Both the position numbers and the translations under genes were made by a program. The notes beneath the pieces are model-generated. The model saw only the letters and a program-made list of their open reading frames with translations. It made no database searches and was not told where the DNA came from. Below, piece after piece: positions 8,359 to 17,207 of a stretch of DNA of 64,000 nt. How positions within the stretch are numbered: position 1 is the first letter of the stretch; each line of letters opens with the position of its first letter. Source of the DNA: Bacteroidota bacterium (lineage in GTDB: Bacteria; Bacteroidota; Bacteroidia; Bacteroidales; JAAUTT01); contig JAEYWD010000096.1 of NCBI GenBank assembly GCA_023429135.1, positions 1 to 64,000 on the forward strand. Reading direction: 5' to 3'.

Positions 8359-10989
8359 TTGAAGAAATATTTTCAAATAACTTTTGTCATTACGTTGTTT
8401 TTTGCTGTGGGATGTTCCACACAGAAAAACACTCTTGTTTCGCGGAATTATCATGCATTGATATCTCATTACAATATTTACTTTAACGGAAACGAAAGCT
8501 TTAAAAAGGGAGTAGCACGTATAAACGAAGGGTATAAAGACGATTACAATCAACTTCTGAATATTTTTATCTACAACGACAAAGAGCTGAATGCCTCTGC
8601 TGCCGGCGATATGGATATTGCTATAAAGAAGGCTTCGAAGGTTATTACCTTTCATTCAATAAAAGCAAAACCAAACTATAAAACTAATAAGCTTAGTCCG
8701 TCGGAGAAAGAGTTTATGGCTCGTAACGAATACAATAGTTGGGCCGATGAAAGTTATATGCTGATTACCAAGGCAAACTTTTATAAAGGCGATTACCAGG
8801 AAGCGGCCAAAACAATCACTTTTATTCTCAAGGAATTTCCAAAGGATCCTGTACGTTATGAAGCTTTGATTTGGCAGGCAAGAATTCATCTTGAGTCGAA
8901 AGAACTGAACGAAGCGGATAAAATTCTTACAAATCTGGATAGTGATAAAAAATTCCCCAAAAAATTGAGTTCTGAACTTAATGCTACTATAGCCGATTTA
9001 CATATAAAGAAACAGCAATATAAACCTGCAGCCCAAAAACTGGAAAAGGCCCTTGGAAATGCAAAAGGTAAGCAGAAACGACTGCGTCAAACATACATCT
9101 TAGCACAACTGTATCAATTAATAGGTGAGGATGAAAAAGCATCTGAGTATTTCGCCAAGGTGGTTAAAATGAATCCGCCTTACGAAATGACCTTTAATGC
9201 CCGTATACATCTTGCAGAGCTTGCCGGAGTTGATTCAAAAGGGAACAAGGGCATAAAAGCCCAGCTTTATAAAATGCTGAAAGATCAAAAGAATAAGGAT
9301 TACCGCGATCAGATTTACTTTGCGCTTGCAAATATGGAGCTTAAAGAAAAAAACGAAGACAAAGCTATAGAGCTCTATAAACAATCGGCTACCGCCACCA
9401 CCAGAAACGAACAACAGAAAGCCACCACATTTTTAACGCTTGCTGATATTTATTATGGCAAGAAGCATTATATACCGGCTCAAGCTTATTACGACAGCAG
9501 TATGCAAAGTTTACGGCCCGATTACAAGGATTACGACCGTGTAAAATCCCGTGCCGACAATTTGAATATCCTGGTAGGGAATCTTAATACAATAGAGCTT
9601 CAGGATAGTTTGTTGAGACTTGCAGCCATGAGCGAGCCCGAAAGAGTGCGCGTTGTGAATAATATTATTCAGCAGATTCGCAATAAAGAAGCCGAAGAGC
9701 AGCAGAAAGAATTACTTGCCAGCCAGAATTATAATATGTATAACAATAGGTCGCAGACTCAAACTACAGCTAATCAGGGTAACTGGTATTTTTATAATCA
9801 GGTATCAATACAGCAGGGTATGGCTGAGTTTCAGGCTAAATGGGGAAAGCGTAAACTCGAAGATAACTGGAGAAGACGGAATAAGGGTATAAATGCAAGT
9901 TCCGAGACTGTCGAATTTGCTGGTGTTGCAAACCAGGAGCAGGAAAAGAAAATTGCCGATAATAAGACCCCTGAGTTTTATCTTCAGGATATTCCGGTTA
10001 CGGATTCTTTAAAGCAAGCAGCTCATTCCAAAATCAGAGATGCATTTTTTAGCGCTGCAGGCGTCTATAAAAACGAGCTTAATGAGCCGAATGAAGCAAT
10101 TCGACTGTACGAAGAGTTAATCCGGCGTTATCCTCAAAGCTCATATACTGCATCAGCTTATTATCAGTTATATAGTGTCCAGAATCAAACTGGAAATACC
10201 TCCAGGGCACAGCAATATAAGCAACTTATCTTATCGCAATATCCAGGAAGCATTTATGCTAAAGTACTTTCGGATCCGAATTATGCTAAAAGTGCCGATG
10301 AGGAAACCAACAGGGCTAATCGTTTCTACGAACAGACCTATAATCTTTATCTGGCCGGAAATTATCAGCAGGTGTATCAGAATTCGGAACAGGCCCTAAA
10401 TCAATATAAGAATAGTGTCCTTGTTCCTCAGTTTGCTTTCCTGAAAGCGTTATCCATGAGCAAAACTGCTGACATAACAACTTTCAGAAGAGAGCTGGAG
10501 AAAGTTGCCAATGCCTATCCGAACACTGAGATCAGTACTGCAGCTAAAGGGATTATCTTCCAAATAGATAATCAGAATCCTGATGTTAAAAAGACCGAAG
10601 AGACCATTAAAGCTGAAGCAACCTATAACTCCGAAGACAAAGCTCCTATTATAATGGCATGGTTGGTTAATTCCGCCGAAGATATCAATCAGCTTGTTTT
10701 TGATATTATCAATTTTAACCTCGATAATTTCAATAAAATAAAGTTCGAGGTTCAGAATGCAGAGTTTGATAAAGAATGGAAACTTATTACCATTCATCAG
10801 TTTAGTAGCCGGAACGATGCGTTGAGTTATTACAATACATTTTGTCCTTCACCGGCTATTACTAAAAATCTCAAAACAAAGAAGAATTATTGTTTCATTA
10901 TCACAGCCGATAATTTAAAGATTTTACAGGCTGATAAGAACTTTGAGACTTATCAACGGTTCTTTGAGAAACATTTCTTAGGTAAATAA
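8359..10989 (+). CDS. porW: PorW/SprE-like type IX secretion and gliding lipoprotein
   Basis: This 876-residue tetratricopeptide-repeat lipoprotein starts at a TTG. Residues 1-18 form a lipoprotein signal with the lipobox ending at C19 (AVGC). The segment right after the cysteine (STQKNTLVSRNYHALISHYNIYFNG in two parts) is the hallmark of PorW/SprE. TPR arrays cover roughly residues 140-440 and 560-700. PorW is an outer-membrane lipoprotein needed for the type IX secretion system, linking the trans-envelope motor and the translocon. Its presence implies that the organism has T9SS, although no other component is in this window. It is a monocistronic gene bounded by hairpins. Confidence 0.88.
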   Translation: MKKYFQITFVITLFFAVGCSTQKNTLVSRNYHALISHYNIYFNGNESFKKGVARINEGYKDDYNQLLNIFIYNDKELNASAAGDMDIAIKKASKVITFHSIKAKPNYKTNKLSPSEKEFMARNEYNSWADESYMLITKANFYKGDYQEAAKTITFILKEFPKDPVRYEALIWQARIHLESKELNEADKILTNLDSDKKFPKKLSSELNATIADLHIKKQQYKPAAQKLEKALGNAKGKQKRLRQTYILAQLYQLIGEDEKASEYFAKVVKMNPPYEMTFNARIHLAELAGVDSKGNKGIKAQLYKMLKDQKNKDYRDQIYFALANMELKEKNEDKAIELYKQSATATTRNEQQKATTFLTLADIYYGKKHYIPAQAYYDSSMQSLRPDYKDYDRVKSRADNLNILVGNLNTIELQDSLLRLAAMSEPERVRVVNNIIQQIRNKEAEEQQKELLASQNYNMYNNRSQTQTTANQGNWYFYNQVSIQQGMAEFQAKWGKRKLEDNWRRRNKGINASSETVEFAGVANQEQEKKIADNKTPEFYLQDIPVTDSLKQAAHSKIRDAFFSAAGVYKNELNEPNEAIRLYEELIRRYPQSSYTASAYYQLYSVQNQTGNTSRAQQYKQLILSQYPGSIYAKVLSDPNYAKSADEETNRANRFYEQTYNLYLAGNYQQVYQNSEQALNQYKNSVLVPQFAFLKALSMSKTADITTFRRELEKVANAYPNTEISTAAKGIIFQIDNQNPDVKKTEETIKAEATYNSEDKAPIIMAWLVNSAEDINQLVFDIINFNLDNFNKIKFEVQNAEFDKEWKLITIHQFSSRNDALSYYNTFCPSPAITKNLKTKKNYCFIITADNLKILQADKNFETYQRFFEKHFLGK

Positions 10990-10991
10990 AA

Positions 10992-11018
10992 AAAGAGGGT
11001 CCATCACGGCCCCTCTTT
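10992..11018. terminator. Hairpin between porW and kbl, possibly bidirectional
   Basis: AAAGAGGG (10992-10999) pairs with CCCTCTTT (11011-11018). An A run lies left and a short T run lies right, so it could serve both the plus-strand porW and the minus-strand kbl. Confidence 0.6.
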
Positions 11019-11094
11019 ATCCTATTTATAAACCTAATATAAAATCTGAAGTTATGAGAAGATACTAAAGATTTTCAATTGAACGTTAGAAAAA

Positions 11095-12285
11095 CTATTT
11101 TATTACACCAAACTCCTTGCCAATTTTAGTAAATGCGGCAATGGCTTTGTCCAGATGGTGTTTTTCGTGCGCTGCCGAAAGCTGAACACGAATACGGGCC
11201 TGTTCCTTGGGAACTACAGGATAGAAAAAGCCGGTAACATAAATTCCTTCTTCTAATAATCTGGCAGCAAACTGCTGCGAAAGTTTGGCATCGTAAAGCA
11301 TTATGGCAACAATAGCCGATTGAGTAGGCTTAATGTCAAAGCCAGCTTTAACAATGGCTTCTTTAAAGTACTGGGTATTGCTAACCAGTTTGTCGTGCAG
11401 CTCGGTTGACGACTGCATCAGATCGAAAACTGCTATACCTGCACTCACAACAGCCGGTGGAAGCGAGTTTGAAAAAAGATAAGGCCTTGAACGCTGACGC
11501 AGGAGTTCAACTATTTCCCTGCGGGCTGTGGTAAATCCACCTATTGCACCACCATAGGCTTTTCCGAGGGTGCCGGTTATTATGTCTACTTTGCCTTCCA
11601 AACCAAATAGTTCGGTAATTCCTTTTCCTGTTTTGCCTAAAACACCAGCGGAGTGGCATTCGTCAATCATTACCAGTGCATCATATTTTTCGGCCAGAAC
11701 ACAAATTTTATCCAATGGGGCAACATTGCCATCCATAGAAAATACGGCGTCGGTAACGATAATTCTGAAGCGTTGGGCCTGAGCCTTTTTAAGTTGTTCT
11801 TCCAGATCGGCCATGTCGGCATTGGCATAGCGATATCGCTGAGCTTTGCAAAGTCGCACCCCATCTATAATGGAAGCATGGTTCAAAGCATCGGAGATAA
11901 TTGCATCTTCCTCGCCAAATAGGGGTTCAAAAACACCTCCATTGGCATCAAAGCAGGCGGCATATAAAATGGTGTCCTCGGTATGGAAGTAGGTTGCAAT
12001 TTTTTGCTCCAGTTCTTTATGAATATCCTGTGTTCCACAGATGAAACGCACGCTCGACATGCCAAAGCCATGCGAATCCAGTCCTTTGTGAGCAGCTTCA
12101 ATTACTTTTGGATGGGATGATAAGCCAAGGTAATTGTTTGCGCAAAAAACCAAAACTTCTTTACCATTCTGAAGTTTAATTTCGGGAGCCTGAGGAGTAG
12201 CTATTACTCTTTCGGTTTTATATAGGCCGCCCTCCTTAATGGATTCCAGCTCTTTCTGAAGGTGTTCCTTTATCTTTCCGTACAT
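11095..12285 (-). CDS. kbl: Glycine C-acetyltransferase (2-amino-3-ketobutyrate CoA ligase)
   Basis: This PLP enzyme cleaves 2-amino-3-oxobutyrate with CoA to glycine and acetyl-CoA, the second step of threonine degradation. The 396 residues match the family. Visible motifs are CANNYLGLSSHP near the N-terminus, MIDECHSAGVLG, and the PLP lysine K242 in TGTLGKAYGGAIGG. It lies immediately downstream of the threonine dehydrogenase-like gene on the same strand, so the two form the threonine-to-glycine pathway in one transcript. The alternative, a serine palmitoyltransferase or KAPA synthase paralogue, is less likely given this neighbour. Confidence 0.95.
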   Translation of the reverse strand: MYGKIKEHLQKELESIKEGGLYKTERVIATPQAPEIKLQNGKEVLVFCANNYLGLSSHPKVIEAAHKGLDSHGFGMSSVRFICGTQDIHKELEQKIATYFHTEDTILYAACFDANGGVFEPLFGEEDAIISDALNHASIIDGVRLCKAQRYRYANADMADLEEQLKKAQAQRFRIIVTDAVFSMDGNVAPLDKICVLAEKYDALVMIDECHSAGVLGKTGKGITELFGLEGKVDIITGTLGKAYGGAIGGFTTARREIVELLRQRSRPYLFSNSLPPAVVSAGIAVFDLMQSSTELHDKLVSNTQYFKEAIVKAGFDIKPTQSAIVAIMLYDAKLSQQFAARLLEEGIYVTGFFYPVVPKEQARIRVQLSAAHEKHHLDKAIAAFTKIGKEFGVIK

Positions 12286-12311
12286 GTTTTTACTATTTTG
12301 TATTATCTAAA

Positions 12312-12345
12312 TACTCTGTACTAAATACTCACTACTATATATAAA
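12312..12345. repeat. Array of 7-nt words between tdh-like gene and kbl
   Basis: The sequence reads TACTCTG TACTAAA TACTCAC TACTATA TATAAAC in exact 7-nt steps and runs up to the stop codon of the dehydrogenase at 12346-12348. It fills most of the 60-nt gap inside the presumed operon. Confidence 0.6.
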
Positions 12346-13302
12346 CTACTTTTTAGGATTTTTCTTTTCAATTTCCCGGAGCATAATTTCAGTCATTTTC
12401 TCCAGGTTATATTTGGGATCAAAACCCCAGTCGCTTTTAGCAACCGAAGCATCGATGGTACGTGGCCACGATTCTGCAATCGCCTGACGGAAGTCGGGTT
12501 TGTAAGTAATTTTGAAATCGGGTCTGTGTTTTTTGATCTCACTAGCAACCTCCTCGGGAGTAAAGCTTATGGCTCCTATTGAGTAGCTTGATTTTACTGT
12601 AAGTTTGGAGGGATCGGCATGCATCAGATCAACGGTTGCTCTCATGGCATCTTCCATAAAAAGCATTGGCAGCATGGTGTCTTCTTTCAAAAAGCACTCG
12701 TAGGAATTCTTTTTAACTGCATCGTAATAAATTTCAACGGCATAGTCGGTGGTTCCTCCGCCTGCTTCTGTCTTATAGCTAATTAGTCCCGGATAACGGA
12801 TGCTTCTGATATCCATTTTGTAACGGCGGTTGTAATATTCGCACCAACGCTCGCCCGCCAGTTTGCTGATACCGTAAACGGTGTTAGGCTCCATAACGGT
12901 AAGCTGGGGTGTGTTTTCGTGTGGTGTTGTTTGTCCGAATACTGCAATAGAACTTGGCCAGAATATTTTTTTGATTTCATCAACTTCTTTACCAAGATCG
13001 AGAATATTCATAAGGCTCGACATGTTAATATCCCACGCCTGAACAGGAATACGTTCGGCATTGCCCGACAAAACGGCTGCAAGATGGTATATCTGGGTAA
13101 TTTTATGGCGGATTACAAAATGGATAAGGCGTTTATCGTCCATCACATCAAGAATCTGGAAAGGACCGCCTTCAATAATATCCTGTGGAGCCTGACGGAT
13201 GTCGGTGGCAAAAACGTGGTCTTCACCGTATATTCTCCTGAGCGTCAGAGTGAGTTCTGAACCAATTTGACCTGCTGCGCCTATAATCAGTATATTTTCC
13301 AT
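12346..13302 (-). CDS. NAD-dependent L-threonine 3-dehydrogenase, epimerase-like (short-chain) type
   Basis: This extended SDR protein oxidises threonine to 2-amino-3-ketobutyrate. I start it at ATG 13302 (MENILIIGAAGQIGSEL), which puts the Rossmann glycine motif GAAGQIG at the N-terminus; the longer frame to 13344 adds 14 residues without merit. The catalytic pair is in VYGISKLAGE (YxxxK), with SSIAVFG upstream. Length is 318 aa. The adjacent kbl makes the threonine assignment much stronger than for an orphan epimerase. Confidence 0.9.
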   Translation of the reverse strand: MENILIIGAAGQIGSELTLTLRRIYGEDHVFATDIRQAPQDIIEGGPFQILDVMDDKRLIHFVIRHKITQIYHLAAVLSGNAERIPVQAWDINMSSLMNILDLGKEVDEIKKIFWPSSIAVFGQTTPHENTPQLTVMEPNTVYGISKLAGERWCEYYNRRYKMDIRSIRYPGLISYKTEAGGGTTDYAVEIYYDAVKKNSYECFLKEDTMLPMLFMEDAMRATVDLMHADPSKLTVKSSYSIGAISFTPEEVASEIKKHRPDFKITYKPDFRQAIAESWPRTIDASVAKSDWGFDPKYNLEKMTEIMLREIEKKNPKK

Positions 13303-13422
13303 AGCCTTTAAATAAATTCGTCGCGAAATTAATGGGCCATTCATCTATAATTCCTGACTTTTCGCAGTGTTATGGTGTGTAGGCAAATGTTTAATAACAC
13401 TGCCCTTAAAGATGTAACCTTT

Positions 13423-14400
13423 TTATTTCGCTATGAGCCATGCATTCTCAGCTCCTTTTTTGCATTTTATTAATTCAAGTTGTTTCAGAGCTTCATCTTT
13501 CCCTTTATATTCTCCAACCGATATGCGGTAGAGATTGGCTCCAAATTCAATTATCTCGGGCTTCAACCCTAATTTTGCCAGAAATTTGGAATGTACGTCC
13601 GCTTTTTCAAAAGTCTGAAAACTTCCAGCAATAATGTAATATGTTTTTTCTGCTTCTGCCGGAGTTGTTGCTGCGGGTTGAACATCCTGTTTGGGTGTTT
13701 CTTCATATCGCAAAGCATTTTCAATATGGGTGGAGGTATCTATATGCTGACCCACTTCAGAAGTGTCGGGGTTGATTTTATAGGAATTGGTATCAGGTAA
13801 TGTTGCTTCAGCTTGTTTAGGAGTTTTCTGTAAATATTTTTTAATATCATCAAATTTCCAGTAAACAAAAGCGGATAAGGCACCAATTACATTTAATATT
13901 AGGAATATGACAAGGATCTTTAAAAAACTCCTTTTGCGTTTTTTCGGATAGAAGGTGTCGTCGGGGTCTTCTTCTTTGACAGTTTCTACAGGAGATAAAA
14001 CTACGCTGTTCAGACCAAAGCTTTCGGGATCGTAATTTCTTATGTCTTCCTTCTTAAAACGAATAACTTTTTGATCGTCCTGAAACAGATAACCCACATC
14101 TTCAATTAAAAGAGTGTGTCCTTCATTCAGTTTTCTACGGAAATCTTCAACCATTTCGTTAACCAGGACTGTAGCCTCAGAAATCGAAATGGATCTTTTA
14201 CTGCTTATATAAGTAGTGAATACACCGTCATCTTCAATTAAAGAGCTGTCAAAAATGAAATTCTTAACAGTAGGGTTGAGTAAATTCTTTTCAGGATCTA
14301 TCCGAGCCGTTGTGTATTGAGCCGCAAAACCACCAAAGCCAGGGATTACGACTTTGTTGTTCAAATACAAAAGCTCTTTTATAAATTGAGTTAATGCCAC
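13423..14400 (-). CDS. CCDC81-type HU domain and SPOR domain membrane protein
   Basis: The N-terminal about 130 residues (VVIPGFGGFAAQY, ISISEATVLVNEMVEDFRRKL, LLIEDVGYLFQ) match the bacterial CCDC81/HU-like domain pair. A charged linker and one membrane span (about residues 168-190, FLKILVIFLILNVIGAL) follow. The C-terminal 70 residues (YYIIAGSFQTFEKADVH ... LYRISVGEYKGKDEA) form a SPOR domain, which binds denuded peptidoglycan glycans at division sites. The topology therefore puts the HU-like part in the cytoplasm and the SPOR part in the periplasm. This architecture is frequent in Bacteroidota; a cell envelope or division role is inferred. Confidence 0.88.
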   Translation of the reverse strand: MALTQFIKELLYLNNKVVIPGFGGFAAQYTTARIDPEKNLLNPTVKNFIFDSSLIEDDGVFTTYISSKRSISISEATVLVNEMVEDFRRKLNEGHTLLIEDVGYLFQDDQKVIRFKKEDIRNYDPESFGLNSVVLSPVETVKEEDPDDTFYPKKRKRSFLKILVIFLILNVIGALSAFVYWKFDDIKKYLQKTPKQAEATLPDTNSYKINPDTSEVGQHIDTSTHIENALRYEETPKQDVQPAATTPAEAEKTYYIIAGSFQTFEKADVHSKFLAKLGLKPEIIEFGANLYRISVGEYKGKDEALKQLELIKCKKGAENAWLIAK

Positions 14401-14416
14401 TTATGTAAATTTTAAA

Positions 14417-14424
14417 CAAAAGTA
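14417..14424 (-). promoter_or_regulatory. -7 box of the HU/SPOR gene
   Basis: On the minus strand this reads TACTTTTG (TAnnTTTG), 16 nt before the ATG at 14400. No clear -33 element is visible. Confidence 0.4.
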
Positions 14425-14543
14425 AAAAAAAATATCGTTCACCCTATTTATTGGTTCGTTCTTCAAAAAAATAAACAATAGAATGGTAAAAAAATTTCTT
14501 TTCAACATTTTTCGGTAATTTCGGGGGTCTTTTTTATTTAAAT

Positions 14544-15671
14544 ATGCAAGAAATCAAAATGGTTGACCTTAAGGGTCAGTATTCAAAAATTAAATCAGAG
14601 ATTGATAATGCTATTCTCGATGTTATAGACAATACAGAGTTTATAAATGGGACTGCGGTTAAAAATTTTCAGAAGAGCCTGGAACAATTTCTTTCTGTTA
14701 AGCATGTAATACCTTGCGCCAACGGTACCGATGCTTTGCAGATAGCTATGCAGGCACTGGGCTTAAAACCGGGTGACGAAGTAATTACCAGTGATTTTAC
14801 CTTTATTGCAACAGTTGAGGTTATCGCTTTGTTAGGATTAAAGCCTGTTTTGGCCGATGTTGATCCTGATACTTTCTTAATTACACCGGAGATTATAGAA
14901 AAATTTATTACTCCACGGACTAAAGCCATTGTACCTGTCCATCTTTTTGGTCAATGTTGCGATATGGAGGGTATAATGGCTCTGGCAAAAAAATATAATC
15001 TTTATGTTATTGAAGATGCGGCTCAGGCCATTGGAGCCGATTTTTCATTTTCCAACGGTATTATACAAAAAGCCGGCACGATTGGTCATGTTGGGTGTAC
15101 ATCGTTTTTTCCATCCAAAAACTTAGGATGTTTCGGCGATGGTGGGGCTTTGTTTACCAACGATGACGAAACAGCAACAATGCTTAGGTCGATCGCAAAC
15201 CATGGGATGAAAGTCCGGTATTATCACGATCATATTGGTGTTAACAGCAGGTTGGATACAATTCAGGCTGCTATTCTGGGCGTAAAATTGAAACATCTGA
15301 ATGAATACAATGCGGCACGGCAAAAAGCTGCTGAATTTTACGATAAAGCTTTTCAGAATAATTCTAAAATTCAGACTCCTAAACGAGTAAAAAATTCCGA
15401 TCACATATTTCATCAGTATACTCTTGTCGTAAAATCTATCGACAGGGATGCTTTAAAAAGTTATTTACAGGAAAGGGGAATTCCGGCAATGGTTTATTAT
15501 CCTGTACCTATGCATTTACAAAATGCTTATAAATACCTCGGATATAAAGAAGGAGAATTCCCGGTGAGCGAAAGACTTTGTAAGACTGTAATATCATTAC
15601 CCATGCACACTGAGTTGGACATTGATCAGTTAAATTATATTGTAAAAACAATTCATGAATTTACTCGTTAA
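14544..15671 (+). CDS. wbpE: WbpE-like nucleotide-sugar aminotransferase (DegT/DnrJ/EryC1 family)
   Basis: This PLP aminotransferase of 375 aa probably converts the 3-keto-UDP-GlcNAcA made by the next enzymes to the 3-amino sugar. The PLP lysine is K192 in FFPSKNLGCFGDGGA. The start MVDLKGQYSKIKSEID and the segment NGTDALQIAMQALGL are characteristic of the WbpE/WlbC branch. It opens a run of four genes with essentially no gaps that together encode UDP-GlcNAc3NAcA synthesis, which is why I choose WbpE over other sugar aminotransferases. Confidence 0.88.
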   Translation: MQEIKMVDLKGQYSKIKSEIDNAILDVIDNTEFINGTAVKNFQKSLEQFLSVKHVIPCANGTDALQIAMQALGLKPGDEVITSDFTFIATVEVIALLGLKPVLADVDPDTFLITPEIIEKFITPRTKAIVPVHLFGQCCDMEGIMALAKKYNLYVIEDAAQAIGADFSFSNGIIQKAGTIGHVGCTSFFPSKNLGCFGDGGALFTNDDETATMLRSIANHGMKVRYYHDHIGVNSRLDTIQAAILGVKLKHLNEYNAARQKAAEFYDKAFQNNSKIQTPKRVKNSDHIFHQYTLVVKSIDRDALKSYLQERGIPAMVYYPVPMHLQNAYKYLGYKEGEFPVSERLCKTVISLPMHTELDIDQLNYIVKTIHEFTR

Positions 15672-15673
15672 TT

Positions 15674-16255
15674 ATGCCTGAAAAACTTTATTTTGCTCAT
15701 GAGACCGCCATTGTCGATGAAGGTTGTACAATTGGTAAGGGAACTAAAATATGGCATTTTTCTCATATCATGCCCAATTGCGTAGTCGGAGAGAATTGTA
15801 ACATAGGTCAGAATGTGGTTGTTTCACCAGAGGTTGTTCTTGGAAACAATGTTCGGGTACAGAATAATGTTTCCATTTATACCGGAGTTAGTTGTGACGA
15901 CGATGTTTTTCTTGGACCTTCCATGGTTTTCACCAATGTAGTTAATCCCCGAAGTGCCATTAGCCGCAAAAACGAATATAAAAAGACTCATGTTGGTAAG
16001 GGCGCAACAATTGGGGCCAATGCCACCATAGTTTGCGGGCATGATATAGGTGATTATGCCTTTGTAGGGGCTGGTGCAGTTGTGACTAAAACCATAAAAC
16101 CCTATTCTTTGGTCTTGGGAAATCCGGCCCGGCATATTGGCTGGATGAGTGAATACGGTCACCGCTTGAATTTTAATGGTGAAGGAATTGCTATTTGCCC
16201 AGAATCTGGCGAAAAATACTTATTTAAAGATAATCAAGTAATAAAGATAAAATGA
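15674..16255 (+). CDS. wbpD: WbpD-like nucleotide-sugar N-acetyltransferase
   Basis: This 193-residue left-handed beta-helix protein shows repeated hexapeptide patterns (IGKGTKIWHFSHI, VGENCNIGQNVVV, VGKGATIGANATIVCG). It would acetylate the 3-amino group of UDP-GlcNAc3NA using acetyl-CoA. It begins 2 nt after the wbpE stop, and the next gene overlaps its end by 4 nt (ATGA), so translation is probably coupled. Confidence 0.9.
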   Translation: MPEKLYFAHETAIVDEGCTIGKGTKIWHFSHIMPNCVVGENCNIGQNVVVSPEVVLGNNVRVQNNVSIYTGVSCDDDVFLGPSMVFTNVVNPRSAISRKNEYKKTHVGKGATIGANATIVCGHDIGDYAFVGAGAVVTKTIKPYSLVLGNPARHIGWMSEYGHRLNFNGEGIAICPESGEKYLFKDNQVIKIK

Positions 16256-17205
16256 ACAACGAAAATCCAAAGGTTTTTGCTTTAATCGGCGCGGCAGGTT
16301 TTATTGCTCCCCGACATCTGAAAGCCATTAAAGAAACAAAAAACACCTTAATTGCAGCTCTCGATAAATTCGACAGTGTTGGAATTATGGATAGTTTTTT
16401 TCCAGAAGCTGACTTCTTTACAGAATTTGAGCGGTTCGATCGTCACATAGACAAGTTGAAACGTCAGGGTCACAAAGTTGATTTCGTAAGTGTTTGCTCA
16501 CCCAATTATCTGCACGATTCGCATATCCGTTTTGGTTTAAGAAATCAGGCCGATGTTATTTGCGAAAAACCAATCGTACTTAACCCCTGGAATATTGATG
16601 GGCTGGTTGATATGGAAAAGGAAACCGGGAAAAATGTATATAATGTTTTGCAATTAAGGCTCCATCCTGCAATTATCAGCTTAAAAGAAAAAATTGCCAA
16701 CGGGCCTAAAGATAAAATTTATGATATCGACCTCACCTATATCACCAGTCGTGGTCATTGGTATCATACTTCCTGGAAGGGAGAAGTTCAGAAATCCGGT
16801 GGTGTTGCAACCAATATTGGTGTTCATTTTTTCGATATGCTTTCCTGGATTTTCGGACCGGTAAAAGAAAACATCGTACACATTTCTCAGCCCGATAAGG
16901 TAGCCGGCTTCTTTCAGCTCGAAAGAGCCCGGGTCCGCTGGTTTTTAAGTATAGATTACAACGATGTGCCCCATGAGGTTAAAGTCAAAGGTCAAAGAAC
17001 TTTCCGCTCCATAACTATGGACGGACAAGAGATTGAATTCAGCGAAGGGTTTACCGATCTGCATACAAAGACATACCAGGAAATTCTTGCTGGCAGAGGG
17101 TTTCGACTTGAGGAGGCACGCAATGCCATTAATACAGTTTATAACATCAGAAATATGACTCCTGCCGGACTAACAGGAGACTATCATCCATTTGCTAAAA
17201 TTTGA
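16252..17205 (+). CDS. wbpB: WbpB-like UDP-GlcNAcA 3-dehydrogenase (Gfo/Idh/MocA family)
   Basis: The N-terminal Rossmann motif is present (FALIGAAGFIAPRHLKAI), with the EKP of the Gfo/Idh family in ICEKPIVL and the later GGVATNIGVHFFDML, which positions the catalytic region. The 317 aa length is normal. The enzyme oxidises C3 of UDP-GlcNAcA and is thought to work with WbpE. It overlaps wbpD by 4 nt. Confidence 0.9.
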   Translation: MNNENPKVFALIGAAGFIAPRHLKAIKETKNTLIAALDKFDSVGIMDSFFPEADFFTEFERFDRHIDKLKRQGHKVDFVSVCSPNYLHDSHIRFGLRNQADVICEKPIVLNPWNIDGLVDMEKETGKNVYNVLQLRLHPAIISLKEKIANGPKDKIYDIDLTYITSRGHWYHTSWKGEVQKSGGVATNIGVHFFDMLSWIFGPVKENIVHISQPDKVAGFFQLERARVRWFLSIDYNDVPHEVKVKGQRTFRSITMDGQEIEFSEGFTDLHTKTYQEILAGRGFRLEEARNAINTVYNIRNMTPAGLTGDYHPFAKI

Positions 17206-17207
17206 TT